Notes: generated by a model not told the origin, from the sequence alone. Shown: positions 1 through 7,739, counted from the stretch's first letter. The stretch: DNA of 13,336 nt from Prevotellaceae bacterium (GCA_031255055.1 JAIRTG010000192.1:1-13336); one strand, 5' to 3'. A program made the numbers and translations.

Positions 1-83
1 CTTAATAGTATTTAGTGTTTAGTGATGAATCATAGCGAATCCGCACTAATCACTCTTCATTCTTCATTCTCTTACGGGGCGTT

Positions 84-159
84 GCGGGGCAGAGCCCCGC
101 TGAGGGGGTAGCGGAAGACCGCGCAGCGGGCTGAAGCGAGGGGGAGACTTCCCCCCCCC
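84..159. repeat. GC-rich string of small hairpins ending in a C9 run
   Basis: This stretch is visibly much richer in G and C than its surroundings and carries three successive inverted repeats: GCGGGGC / GCCCCGC with an AGA loop (84-100), GCGG / CCGC with an AAGA loop (111-122), and GGGGG / CCCCC with a six-base loop (140-155). The last arm runs on to nine consecutive C (151-159). No T-tract follows any stem, so it does not look like a terminator, and no open frame here looks coding. It resembles a dispersed intergenic repeat or a MITE remnant, but a second copy would be needed to show that and none lies in this window. Confidence 0.45.
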
Positions 160-164
160 TAATT

Positions 165-186
165 CTCTTTCTCTTTCTCTTTCTTT
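165..186. repeat. CTCTTT simple-sequence repeat
   Basis: Three perfect CTCTTT units (165-182) are followed by a partial CTTT. The tract lies just after the C9 run and about 22 bases before the -33 box of the promoter at 208-240. Short tandem tracts of this kind can change copy number by polymerase slippage; whether this one varies cannot be told from one sequence. Confidence 0.7.
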
Positions 187-207
187 AAGGATGACCGACG
201 AAGGTGT

Positions 208-240
208 TTTGACTGCTGTGATAAATTTGCATATCTTTGT
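208..240 (+). promoter_or_regulatory. Bacteroidota sigma-ABfr-type promoter of the T9SS protein gene
   Basis: A TTTG -33 box (208-211) is separated by exactly 20 bases from TATCTTTGT (232-240), a perfect TAnnTTTGy -7 box. A second perfect -7-like match, TAAATTTGC, lies just upstream (222-230). Transcription would start a few bases after 240, leaving a leader of about 55 bases before the ATG at 302. This placement also argues against the in-frame ATG at 191 as the gene's start. Confidence 0.75.
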
Positions 241-301
241 TGCCCGGCTTTCGGATCTTATTTTCAATATGATATATTACACATTTAATTTATTTTGTAC
301 A

Positions 302-2878
302 ATGAAAAATGTATTACTACTCTTTCTGTTTCTGCTTATCACGCTGTCAAGCACAGCTCAAACAGACGCGAAACGTGCTTTGTGGCAACAAAAGCACCGA
401 ATGGCTCCCTTGAATGAACAGGCGTTCCTAAAGAACGAAAAACAACGGGCGATAACCGCCCCTAAAACCGTTTTGAACGGTATGGTCAACAGCAGGCTGA
501 TGAAAATGACGGATAAAAGCGTCGATTTCAGTAAACTGCGCCGAAATGTAATATCCGATTTCTCGGAAGATACGCCTTCTGCCGTTATTGCCGTCTGGGT
601 CGGAGAACCCAACATCCAAAAAGAACCGAATATGGGCGGCAGTACACAGGTGTTGATTGCCGACGGTACGGCTGTCGACGGCTCGGATGAGGAATCGATG
701 GACGAAATGTGGAATCTGTTCGCAAACGGCGGTCAACCGCTGGCCGATTTTTATGAGGCTCTATCTGCCAAAATGCCTGCAAATGCCGACCCTACGCTCG
801 ACTATTCGCAGGGACTGGTCAATGAAGAGCATGCGGTACTGCTTGATTTAAGTGAACGGAATACGTTTGACGTTATTTTTGCAGGAGTCGATTCGATCTA
901 CTATTACCTTCCCAATTACGGTTTCTCGAATCCCGCGCCGGAAGCGCTGCAGGATAACCTGACCTGTGAAGATAAGTGGCTCTATTTCTTTGACTATTCG
1001 TATTGGACGGCTCCGCAGTTGGTTTCGATTCCGCCTTTTGAAATTGAGGCCATCGCACTGGAAACAACACCAAGCTCGGCCGAACTGGGGCACGAACCGG
1101 TCACGCTCACGATTATGAACACCGGAAATCAACCGCTTACGTCCATTGATTTTTACCTGAAAATCGACGGCGGTGTCGAAATCCACGAATCGTTTACGAC
1201 TCCTGCCGATTCCACGCTCGATATGGGCGAGTTCCTGACCTATACGTTCGCCGCAAAAGCGGATCTGTCCGCGACAGGGAAATATACAATCGAAGCGCGT
1301 GCGGAGGTCGCAAACGAATACAGCCCCTCGAACAATTCATTGACCGTCGACAGGGAACGTACGACTGTGGGCGCATTGCCTTTCTTCGATTCGTTCGACG
1401 AAGAGCTTTCAAACTGGGCGATAATCGACAGAAACGGAACGAACGAATACGGCAGCGGAGCTTGGGTTCCACGGCTCGTTTACGATGAGGAATGGAACGA
1501 AACTTATCAGGCGATGTACCAGTATGCCGAAGACAGGCCGGGCGACGACTGGTTGAGAACGACCCGCCCTTATCATCTGGAACAGGGAGCGTACCATATC
1601 TCGTTTTTGCAGTATGCACTGGACGAAACACTGCCCGAAGTGTTGAATGTTTACTACGGAACATCCCCCGATGTGGCCTCGATGACGCTTCTGAAAGGAT
1701 TTACGGTGACTAATGTGGTGACACTGAAAAATATCGTCAATTTCGAGGCGCCGACTGCCGGTGACTATTATTTTGCTTTTCAGGCCGCTTCGACTGCCGA
1801 CATGTTTGGGTTGGGTATCGACGACGTGGAAATTGCCGCAGGGACATTGACTCCTCAGCCGGATTTATGGCTCTATCAAACGGTTTTCGACGGTTATCCG
1901 TCGTGCGAACTTCCCGGTTCGGCGGTTGTCACGGTTGTCAATCTCGGCGATATTTCGGCGGACATCACCTCGTTCGATTTGAAATATAAACTGAACGATG
2001 GCGCATGGCAGACAAAAACCGTGAATGAACCGCTTCCGGCCGGCGCCATAATGCCTGTTGTGATTGACGGTCTCGACCTGTCCGCTGTCGGAATGTATAC
2101 GCTGACCGTCACCGACGTGCTGGAGAACCAGATAACCGATACCAACGATGAGGCTGTTGCCACGATCGAAAAAACCGCTTCGGTGGCGGCGCTGCCCTAC
2201 GTGTCGAATTTTTCAAACGACAGCGACGTCAGCGAGTGGGTTGTTACGACTCAGAACGGTTGGAGCGCCGAAGACGGTTATTATTCACCTGATTTCGGCG
2301 GGGCGTTAATTTCGAGATGTATCGAATTGCAGCCCGGCGATTATGTTTTGTCGCAAACGTTCAAGGCCGGCACTTACTTTGAACTGTTCGACATGTATCT
2401 CTACGGGAACTATTCGATTCGGATGGGCGCTCCCGGAACCGATCCTTCCGAGTGGACGGACACGATTGCTTCTGCTGAAAGGTTGTATTTCCCTAATGAT
2501 ACAACGGCGAATTTTGAATTTTCGGTAGAAGAGGCAGGCAATTATGTATTTGCTTTCACCGCGGCATCTTTCCGGCTGAAGGAAGTGTCGATTACGGCCG
2601 GTACGCTCGGTGTTCCGAACATGGCGACGGATGAAAACGAGGTGACGCTGTCGCCGAATCCTGTCGCCGATTTTGTTCACATCGTATCAAAAGATGCGGA
2701 AATAGAAACGGTAACAATCAATGACCTTTCCGGCAGGGAAATTTACAGATCCGACCGGTGTTTCGGTCAAAACGATTGCCGGATAGATGTCTCTACTTTC
2801 TCGAAGGGACTGTATCTGGTGAAAATAAAGACCGTCAATTCGGAAAACAGTTATACCAAAAAGATGATTGTTCGCTAA
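302..2878 (+). CDS. T9SS-secreted multidomain surface protein
   Basis: An 858-residue exported protein. Residues 1-19 are a signal peptide with cleavage expected after STA, leaving glutamine first, as is common in Bacteroidota exports. Residues 20-245 match no family I recognise. Two similar modules follow: a CARDB-like Ig domain (about 247-350) with a jelly-roll resembling cleaved-adhesin/choice-of-anchor domains (357-515, starting ALPFFDSFD), then a second CARDB-like domain (521-622) and second jelly-roll (628-770, starting ALPYVSNFS). Both jelly-rolls end in similar IAAGTL / ITAGTL strands. The C-terminus (about 778-858) is a type A T9SS sorting domain with the LSPNPV, INDLSGREIY and FSKGLYLVKI signatures and a basic end. 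The protein should cross the outer membrane through T9SS and be attached at the surface or released. The start at 302 is chosen because the signal peptide begins there and the promoter lies inside the longer frame. The substrate or ligand is unknown; an adhesin or peptidase-associated role is possible, but no catalytic motif was seen. Confidence 0.88.
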   Translation: MKNVLLLFLFLLITLSSTAQTDAKRALWQQKHRMAPLNEQAFLKNEKQRAITAPKTVLNGMVNSRLMKMTDKSVDFSKLRRNVISDFSEDTPSAVIAVWVGEPNIQKEPNMGGSTQVLIADGTAVDGSDEESMDEMWNLFANGGQPLADFYEALSAKMPANADPTLDYSQGLVNEEHAVLLDLSERNTFDVIFAGVDSIYYYLPNYGFSNPAPEALQDNLTCEDKWLYFFDYSYWTAPQLVSIPPFEIEAIALETTPSSAELGHEPVTLTIMNTGNQPLTSIDFYLKIDGGVEIHESFTTPADSTLDMGEFLTYTFAAKADLSATGKYTIEARAEVANEYSPSNNSLTVDRERTTVGALPFFDSFDEELSNWAIIDRNGTNEYGSGAWVPRLVYDEEWNETYQAMYQYAEDRPGDDWLRTTRPYHLEQGAYHISFLQYALDETLPEVLNVYYGTSPDVASMTLLKGFTVTNVVTLKNIVNFEAPTAGDYYFAFQAASTADMFGLGIDDVEIAAGTLTPQPDLWLYQTVFDGYPSCELPGSAVVTVVNLGDISADITSFDLKYKLNDGAWQTKTVNEPLPAGAIMPVVIDGLDLSAVGMYTLTVTDVLENQITDTNDEAVATIEKTASVAALPYVSNFSNDSDVSEWVVTTQNGWSAEDGYYSPDFGGALISRCIELQPGDYVLSQTFKAGTYFELFDMYLYGNYSIRMGAPGTDPSEWTDTIASAERLYFPNDTTANFEFSVEEAGNYVFAFTAASFRLKEVSITAGTLGVPNMATDENEVTLSPNPVADFVHIVSKDAEIETVTINDLSGREIYRSDRCFGQNDCRIDVSTFSKGLYLVKIKTVNSENSYTKKMIVR

Positions 2879-2903
2879 ACCGGCGTCGTTCACATTCTTC
2901 ATT

Positions 2904-2940
2904 CCGCATGTTTCGATTCGTCGAGACATGCGGTTTTTTT
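2904..2940 (+). terminator. Rho-independent terminator of the T9SS protein gene
   Basis: A 13-base-pair stem (CCGCATGT... pairing with ...ACATGCGG, one G-U pair) is closed by a TTCG tetraloop (2917-2920) and followed by seven T (2934-2940). It lies 25 bases after the stop codon at 2878. The T-tract abuts the stop codon of the convergent gene at 2939. There is no T-tract on the opposite strand, so it should work mainly on plus-strand transcripts. Confidence 0.92.
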
Positions 2941-4288
2941 AGTGTTTAATCACTATCTCGAAGATATTTTCTTTCATCGCCTTGAGCTTATCGATGCTTT
3001 CTTTGTGCGTTTTTTTCTTCCGGCCGTATGAAAACCTGTAGCAAAACTTCAACATCCCTTTGTACCACCCGAACGCCAGTTTTCCGAGGTACAGTTGCGA
3101 CGGCAGCAGTATGATAGCCGTCCACCAAAGATTGTCGGGAATCAACAGCCGGTATGCCAGCGTCTGAAGGAGGTAGCAAATCGGAAAGAGAATGAAACTT
3201 GTGAAATAATACACCGAACTGTAGAATCCTTTCTTCTTCACACCGACGAGTTTTCTGATGCCGATGCTTCCGAAAAACGGAATGAAATTGAGTATCAAGC
3301 CGGCCAAACACAAAGGTGAGGTCAACAGAAGTATGAGCGGATGAGTCAGGAGTTCTTTTTTCTGCTTGTCAAAATCAAAACAGTCGGGTTTCAGGTCGAT
3401 CGCTTCGAGCGCCGATTGCAGCTTCTTGTATTCATCCGTCGCCCTGTGGAGCCTTTGCGGGTCGTTTTTTTCGGCCTTTACCAGTAAAGCGGCCAGTTTT
3501 TGACGCGCTTTGAATCTGTTTTCGAGATTGTTTTCGAGATGCTGATGCAGGACGAAATCCGTATTCAAAAACCAAATCAGTTCTTCCAATACTTCGTAGT
3601 TTTCCTGCGAGGCTATGTCGACTGTTACATCGTGCAGGCTTTTGGACAAATCGGCGCGAATTTTATTTATAGCGACAGCCTGATTCTGCCGGTAGAGATT
3701 GATGTAGTCGGCCACTTCGATTGGCTGTCCGTAGTTGATGATCAAATCTTCTCCGTAGTTGATAAAATTGCTGTAGTCGAGTCCTACGGGAACGATTTTC
3801 AGGTGCGGAATATCTTGATGTATCAACTGGTGGGCGAAGGCAATACGGAAGATCCCTTTTACGAGAGGTTGAAGCCGTCTTTGCTCACCCTGATTACCTT
3901 CCGGCATGATGCACATAGCGTTTTTGCGCTCAAGAATATCGACCGATAAGTCGAAGATTTCCTGATTTTTCCCCAAGTTTTCGATGCCGTCGCGGATTCT
4001 GAAAGCGGGCAGTATCTTTAGAAAGCGCATTGCCTTTCTGGCAATATCCGTCGAAAAGACATCCGACCTCGCAATGAATACAATCGAAAACCGATGCGGC
4101 GCCGACGATAGAACGGCTATCGCATCCATCAGTGCGTTCAGATGGTTGGGCGCAAAAATGATGGGGCCTTTGTCCGGAATGTTTTCCAGTCCCGATACAA
4201 TGTAGTTGTTATAGTAGTTTTTAAACGCGAAATTTACATACCGTCTCGCAATTCGATAAGGAATGTTGAGGTCGTCAATGTTTTTCAT
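2939..4288 (-). CDS. Membrane-anchored lysophospholipid acyltransferase (PlsC/SCT1-like)
   Basis: A 449-residue acyltransferase expected to transfer an acyl chain onto glycerol-3-phosphate or a lysophospholipid at the inner membrane. The N-terminal half carries the LPLAT motifs: NHLNALMD (residues 48-55, catalytic His49 and Asp55), PAFRIRDG (about 94-101) and the substrate-binding PEGNQGEQ (129-136). The spacing is H-X5-D rather than the usual H-X4-D, which I associate with the yeast SCT1/GPT2-like branch. Residues about 316-345, 356-382 and 387-408 are hydrophobic membrane segments, and the C-terminus is basic. It is much longer than classical PlsC (about 240 residues). An AAGGTG ribosome-binding site precedes the ATG by four bases. 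It lies 27 bases downstream of the symporter gene, so the two are probably one operon. The exact acyl acceptor cannot be determined. Confidence 0.85.
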   Translation of the reverse strand: MKNIDDLNIPYRIARRYVNFAFKNYYNNYIVSGLENIPDKGPIIFAPNHLNALMDAIAVLSSAPHRFSIVFIARSDVFSTDIARKAMRFLKILPAFRIRDGIENLGKNQEIFDLSVDILERKNAMCIMPEGNQGEQRRLQPLVKGIFRIAFAHQLIHQDIPHLKIVPVGLDYSNFINYGEDLIINYGQPIEVADYINLYRQNQAVAINKIRADLSKSLHDVTVDIASQENYEVLEELIWFLNTDFVLHQHLENNLENRFKARQKLAALLVKAEKNDPQRLHRATDEYKKLQSALEAIDLKPDCFDFDKQKKELLTHPLILLLTSPLCLAGLILNFIPFFGSIGIRKLVGVKKKGFYSSVYYFTSFILFPICYLLQTLAYRLLIPDNLWWTAIILLPSQLYLGKLAFGWYKGMLKFCYRFSYGRKKKTHKESIDKLKAMKENIFEIVIKH

Positions 4289-4315
4289 TTTTCACCTTGC
4301 TTGAATCTTGATGCT

Positions 4316-5275
4316 TTATGCGGCTTTGGGAGCGGGTTCTTTTTTCGACCAGTATGTCGAAATGGCCAATCCCGAAACAATGTGCCAGATTCCCCACCAT
4401 GCGGTGATAAACAACATGCCGCCTATCAATAGTTCGGAAGGAAAAATCTTGGGATTGAAAAGCAGTACGAGGCCTAATCCTGAGTTTTGAATACCCGTTT
4501 CGATGGTCAGAGTACGTTTGTTTTTGTCGGACTGCTTGAAAAGGCTCGCAACACTGTAACCTGTCAGCAGGGCAATCAGATTGTGAATAAACACAATGAC
4601 GAAAATATATTTGATGTGCTTTAGAAATAATTCCCAGTTGTTGGAAAACATGACGACTACCAGCGCAATGAAAAACAGTATGGACAGGTATTGAAGCGGT
4701 CTTTGCAGTTTTTCGGATATTTTGGGCAGGTATTTCGAGCATAAAATGCCCAATATGACAGGAATACCCAAAATGATAAAAACGGTTTCAAACATTTGTG
4801 CAAACTCGATTTCGAGCGGTTGCAACATGCTGCCTGCGCGTTTGCTGATAAAGTTGACATAAAAACCGCCCCAGACCTTGAAATTCAGCGGTGTCATAAA
4901 CACAGCCAATCCGGTGGATATTGCCGTCAGCGTCACCGAAAGTTCGGTATTACCTTTTGAAAAGTGCGACATGAAGTTTGAGATATTTCCGCCGGGGCAG
5001 GCCGCCACCAGAATCATCCCCATCGCAACGGTAGGAGTAATGTATTTGTTCAAAATGACCACCAGTATGAAAGTGGCGAGCGGCAGTACGATGAACTGTA
5101 AGGAAAGTCCGATAAAAACAGGCGTTGGCGATTTGGCCAACTGTCTGAACTGTGATGTTTTGATACCCAAAGCTACCCCGAACATGATGAACGCAAGAAC
5201 AAAATTCAGCACAAAACTTCCGGATTCCGAAAAGTTGATTCTTATAGGGTCTAAATTCAATAATGATTCGTACAT
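4316..5275 (-). CDS. Bile acid:sodium symporter (BASS/SBF) family transporter
   Basis: A 319-residue inner-membrane protein with about nine or ten hydrophobic segments, the normal size for the family. The diagnostic SBF motif AACPGGNISN (91-100) is followed by SKGNTELSVTLTAIST (106-121). Near the C-terminus, ETGIQNSGLGLVLLF (259-273) supplies the conserved E-x-G-x-Q-N; Glu259 and Gln263 align in my reading with sodium-site residues of the bacterial ASBT homologues. The protein should couple sodium entry to uptake of an organic anion. Family members carry bile acids, pyruvate, pantoate and other anions, so the name does not fix the substrate. It is the first gene of a minus-strand operon with the acyltransferase. 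The C-terminal tail KKEPAPKAA is cytoplasmic-type and charged. Confidence 0.88.
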   Translation of the reverse strand: MYESLLNLDPIRINFSESGSFVLNFVLAFIMFGVALGIKTSQFRQLAKSPTPVFIGLSLQFIVLPLATFILVVILNKYITPTVAMGMILVAACPGGNISNFMSHFSKGNTELSVTLTAISTGLAVFMTPLNFKVWGGFYVNFISKRAGSMLQPLEIEFAQMFETVFIILGIPVILGILCSKYLPKISEKLQRPLQYLSILFFIALVVVMFSNNWELFLKHIKYIFVIVFIHNLIALLTGYSVASLFKQSDKNKRTLTIETGIQNSGLGLVLLFNPKIFPSELLIGGMLFITAWWGIWHIVSGLAISTYWSKKEPAPKAA

Positions 5276-5300
5276 AATAGAAGCGTTTTTTTATGAGGTA

Positions 5301-5309
5301 GCAAAAGTA
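5301..5309 (-). promoter_or_regulatory. Possible -7 box upstream of the symporter-acyltransferase operon
   Basis: On the minus strand TACTTTTGC matches TAnnTTTGy exactly and lies 26 bases upstream of the symporter ATG. No TTTG -33 box is seen at the usual distance, so the call rests on the -7 element alone. Confidence 0.4.
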
Positions 5310-5511
5310 GAAAAATATCCTGATATGCTTCTATACATTTGATTAAAAATGAGTATGAAGGCAGTATGTGTATTTCAAAAATTGCTTCATCGGCGTACCT
5401 CAACCTTTAAAATTGAAAAAACTTTTCTTTATTCGATGAAAAAATCCGCCTCCGATAATTTTTTTGGATTAACTTTATCCCCTTCATTTTTAAGATATAT
5501 TTTTTTTCGAC

Positions 5512-6960
5512 ATGATAGAGACAGAGATACTGAAACAACTTTTTGAACAATATACAAATGAAAAGCTCTTGTTGACAGAAGAATTGTCGGCATCGGGATC
5601 CGACCGGCGCTATTTTCGTTTGTTGAGTAGAAATCATTCAATCATTGGTGTAAGGGGGACTTCGCCCGAAGAAAACAGGGCTTTTGTAGAGATGTCGAGG
5701 CATTTCAAATCGAAAGGGCTACCTGTACCCGAAGCGCTGATCCAAAGTAAAAACGGTTTGTATTACTTGCAGGAAGACTTGGGCGACACGCTTTTGTTCG
5801 ACTATATCGCCGACGGGCGGAAAACAGGCGTTTTTCACGAAAGCGAAAAGGAAATGCTCCGGAAAACAATCGAAAAACTGGCCGAAATACAAGTTTTAGG
5901 CGCCGACGGTTTTGATTTTTCGGTTTGCTATCCTCAGCCCGAACTGAACGAACGGTCTATTCTTTGGGACTTGAATTATTTTAAGTACTGCTTTTTGAAA
6001 GCCACCGGACTCGATTTCAGGGAGGATAAACTGGAAGATGATTTTTTGAGCTTCGCGAAAGTATTGCTGCGCTCGACGACGACCACTTTTTTGTACCGCG
6101 ATTTTCAGAGCCGCAATGTGATGATAAAAGATGAAAATCCTTATTTCATAGACTTTCAGGGCGGACGAAAAGGGCCTGTTTATTACGATGTGGCTTCTTT
6201 TCTCTGGCAGGCGAAGGCAAAATACAATCCCGCATTACGCGAAGAACTTTTGCAGAAATATCTGGCGTCCCTAAAGAGGTACATAGATGTAGACGAGCGC
6301 GATTTTAGAGAGCAATTGAAAAATTATGTTCTTTTCAGGGCATTACAGGTTCTGGGGGCGTATGGTTTCAGGGGGTATTTCGAGAAAAAACCGCATTTTC
6401 TGCAGAGCATCCCATACGCGATGGACAATCTAAGGACTGTTTTGAACGAAACGGACGAGAAAAAAATCGACTGTCCCTATTTGCTGAAAGCGCTGAAACA
6501 GATGGCCGAATTGAAACAGTTCAAAGAAGTGAATGTCAGAAAGCCTTTGGTGGTGAAAATATATAGTTTTTCGTACAAAAAAGGTATTCCGAACGATGAT
6601 TCGGGAAACGGCGGCGGGTTTGTGTTCGATTGCAGGGCGGTGAACAATCCCGGAAAATACGAACGATATACTCATTTCACAGGGCTGGACGAAGCGGTCA
6701 TTCATTTTTTGGAAGAAGACGGCGAGATTACCAAACTGCTCGAACATGCTTACAGCATGGTTGACGCATCGGTGCAACGGTATATCGACAGGGGATTTAC
6801 GAATTTGATGGTGAGTTTTGGCTGTACCGGCGGACAGCATCGCTCGGTTTATTCGGCCCGGAAAATGGCTGAACACATCCATACCAAATTCGGAGTAGAG
6901 GTCGATTTGGTTCACCGTGAACAGAACAAAGAAGAAATATTTGCACCCAAAACAACATAA
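5512..6960 (+). CDS. AmgK-like amino-sugar kinase fused to a RapZ C-terminal domain
   Basis: A 482-residue two-domain cytosolic protein. Residues about 5-335 form an APH-type phosphotransferase of the AmgK kind, which phosphorylates MurNAc/GlcNAc at the anomeric carbon: YRDFQSRNVM (195-204; catalytic Asp197, Asn202) and FIDFQGGRKGPVYYDVAS (212-229; metal-binding Asp214). The usual histidine before RD is tyrosine. Residues about 346-480 match the C-terminal domain of RapZ: IYSFSYKKGIP (350-360), FVFDCRAVNNP (370-380), TGLD (390-393) and the signature GCTGGQHRSV (437-446). RapZ's N-terminal P-loop ATPase domain is absent. In E. coli the RapZ C-terminal domain binds glucosamine-6-phosphate and sRNAs. 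The stop is three bases before the MurU-like gene, so the two are co-transcribed. No clear Shine-Dalgarno precedes the ATG. I infer a salvage kinase with built-in amino-sugar sensing; GlcNAc or another sugar as main substrate is possible. Confidence 0.85.
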   Translation: MIETEILKQLFEQYTNEKLLLTEELSASGSDRRYFRLLSRNHSIIGVRGTSPEENRAFVEMSRHFKSKGLPVPEALIQSKNGLYYLQEDLGDTLLFDYIADGRKTGVFHESEKEMLRKTIEKLAEIQVLGADGFDFSVCYPQPELNERSILWDLNYFKYCFLKATGLDFREDKLEDDFLSFAKVLLRSTTTTFLYRDFQSRNVMIKDENPYFIDFQGGRKGPVYYDVASFLWQAKAKYNPALREELLQKYLASLKRYIDVDERDFREQLKNYVLFRALQVLGAYGFRGYFEKKPHFLQSIPYAMDNLRTVLNETDEKKIDCPYLLKALKQMAELKQFKEVNVRKPLVVKIYSFSYKKGIPNDDSGNGGGFVFDCRAVNNPGKYERYTHFTGLDEAVIHFLEEDGEITKLLEHAYSMVDASVQRYIDRGFTNLMVSFGCTGGQHRSVYSARKMAEHIHTKFGVEVDLVHREQNKEEIFAPKTT

Positions 6961-6963
6961 GCG

Positions 6964-7701
6964 ATGAAAGCGATGATTTTTTCTGCGGGTTTGGGCACCC
7001 GTTTGAAACCGATAACGGATACGCTGCCGAAAGCCTTAGTGTCGGTTGGTGGAAAACCGTTGCTGGAACATGTGATCGAAAAGCTGAAATCGTCGGGCTT
7101 TGCGGATATTGTTATCAATGTGCACCATTTCCCCGATCTGATTATTGATTTTTTGCAGTCGAAGAATAACTTCAACATCAATATCTTGATTTCGGATGAG
7201 CGCCAAGAGCTTTTGAATACAGGCGGTGGTATTGTGCATACGGCGGATTTTTTCGAGGGCGAAAAGGCTTTTCTGGTGCACAATGTGGACATTTTGTCCA
7301 ACATCAATCTGACCGATTTTGTGCGGTATCACCGGAATCACGGAGCTTTTGCAACGTTGGTGGCAAGTCCGCGCGAAACGTCCCGCTACTTTTTGTTTGA
7401 CGATGATTTGTGCTTGAAAGGATGGACAAATATTGATACGGGCGACGTAAAACCTGCGAACTTGAAAGCAATCGGGGATTACCGGCAGTTAGCATTTTCG
7501 GGTATACAGCTATTGTCGGCAGCGGCTTTGGCGCAGATGAAAACGTATGGAAAGGTATTTTCTGTGACGGATTTTTATATTTCGGCGTCAGGCGATTACC
7601 CGATTAAAGCGTATATTCCCGAAAATTACCAAATGATTGACGTCGGCAAACCGGATGCGCTGGATAGAGCGGAGGAATTTATACATCAAAAAAAAGATTG
7701 A
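6964..7701 (+). CDS. MurU-like sugar-1-phosphate nucleotidyltransferase
   Basis: A 245-residue NTP-transferase of the short bacterial type. The N-terminal nucleotide-binding loop FSAGLGTRLKPITDTLPKAL (6-25) is intact, as are NTGGGI (85-90), the metal-binding Asp in HNVDI (106-110) and the C-terminal IDVGKPDAL (225-233). MurU makes UDP-MurNAc from MurNAc-1-phosphate and UTP. That role fits here because the preceding gene, three bases upstream, encodes an AmgK-like kinase that would supply the sugar-1-phosphate. By sequence alone a mannose- or glucose-1-phosphate transferase remains possible. ATG at 6964 is taken as the start; ATG at 6973 (MIFSAG...) is an alternative that would also keep the fold. 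The stop codon sits inside the stem of the terminator at 7688-7720. Confidence 0.82.
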   Translation: MKAMIFSAGLGTRLKPITDTLPKALVSVGGKPLLEHVIEKLKSSGFADIVINVHHFPDLIIDFLQSKNNFNINILISDERQELLNTGGGIVHTADFFEGEKAFLVHNVDILSNINLTDFVRYHRNHGAFATLVASPRETSRYFLFDDDLCLKGWTNIDTGDVKPANLKAIGDYRQLAFSGIQLLSAAALAQMKTYGKVFSVTDFYISASGDYPIKAYIPENYQMIDVGKPDALDRAEEFIHQKKD

Positions 7702-7720
7702 ACGTATCGTTCAATCTTTT
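7688..7720. terminator. Bidirectional Rho-independent terminator
   Basis: A perfect 13-base-pair stem (7692-7704 with 7708-7720, core GATTGAACG / CGTTCAATC) with a three-base loop. It has TTTT at the plus-strand end and eight A on the left side (7688-7695), which become a U-tract on the minus strand. It sits between the convergent MurU-like and PUR genes and overlaps the last codons of the former. It probably stops transcription from both sides. Confidence 0.85.
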
Positions 7721-7739
7721 CTATATGGGTTGCAAGCGC

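Noticed and set aside
64..267. Minus-strand 67-residue frame over the GC-rich element
   Set aside because: Its low-complexity product (ERERER, proline-rich) is a translation of the repeats and hairpins and resembles no protein family.
191..301. Upstream in-frame ATG extending the T9SS protein by 37 residues
   Set aside because: The extension contains the near-consensus promoter and would bury the signal peptide that begins at 302.
3500..3949. 149-residue plus-strand frame inside the acyltransferase gene
   Set aside because: It is antisense to clear LPLAT motifs on the minus strand and has no recognisable domain.
5463..5500. Possible promoter for the kinase-MurU pair (TTTG at 5463 and AT-rich boxes after it, or TAACTTTAT near 5469)
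   Set aside because: Neither candidate has both boxes at an acceptable spacing with a good -7 match. A promoter must exist in 5276-5511, but I cannot place it.
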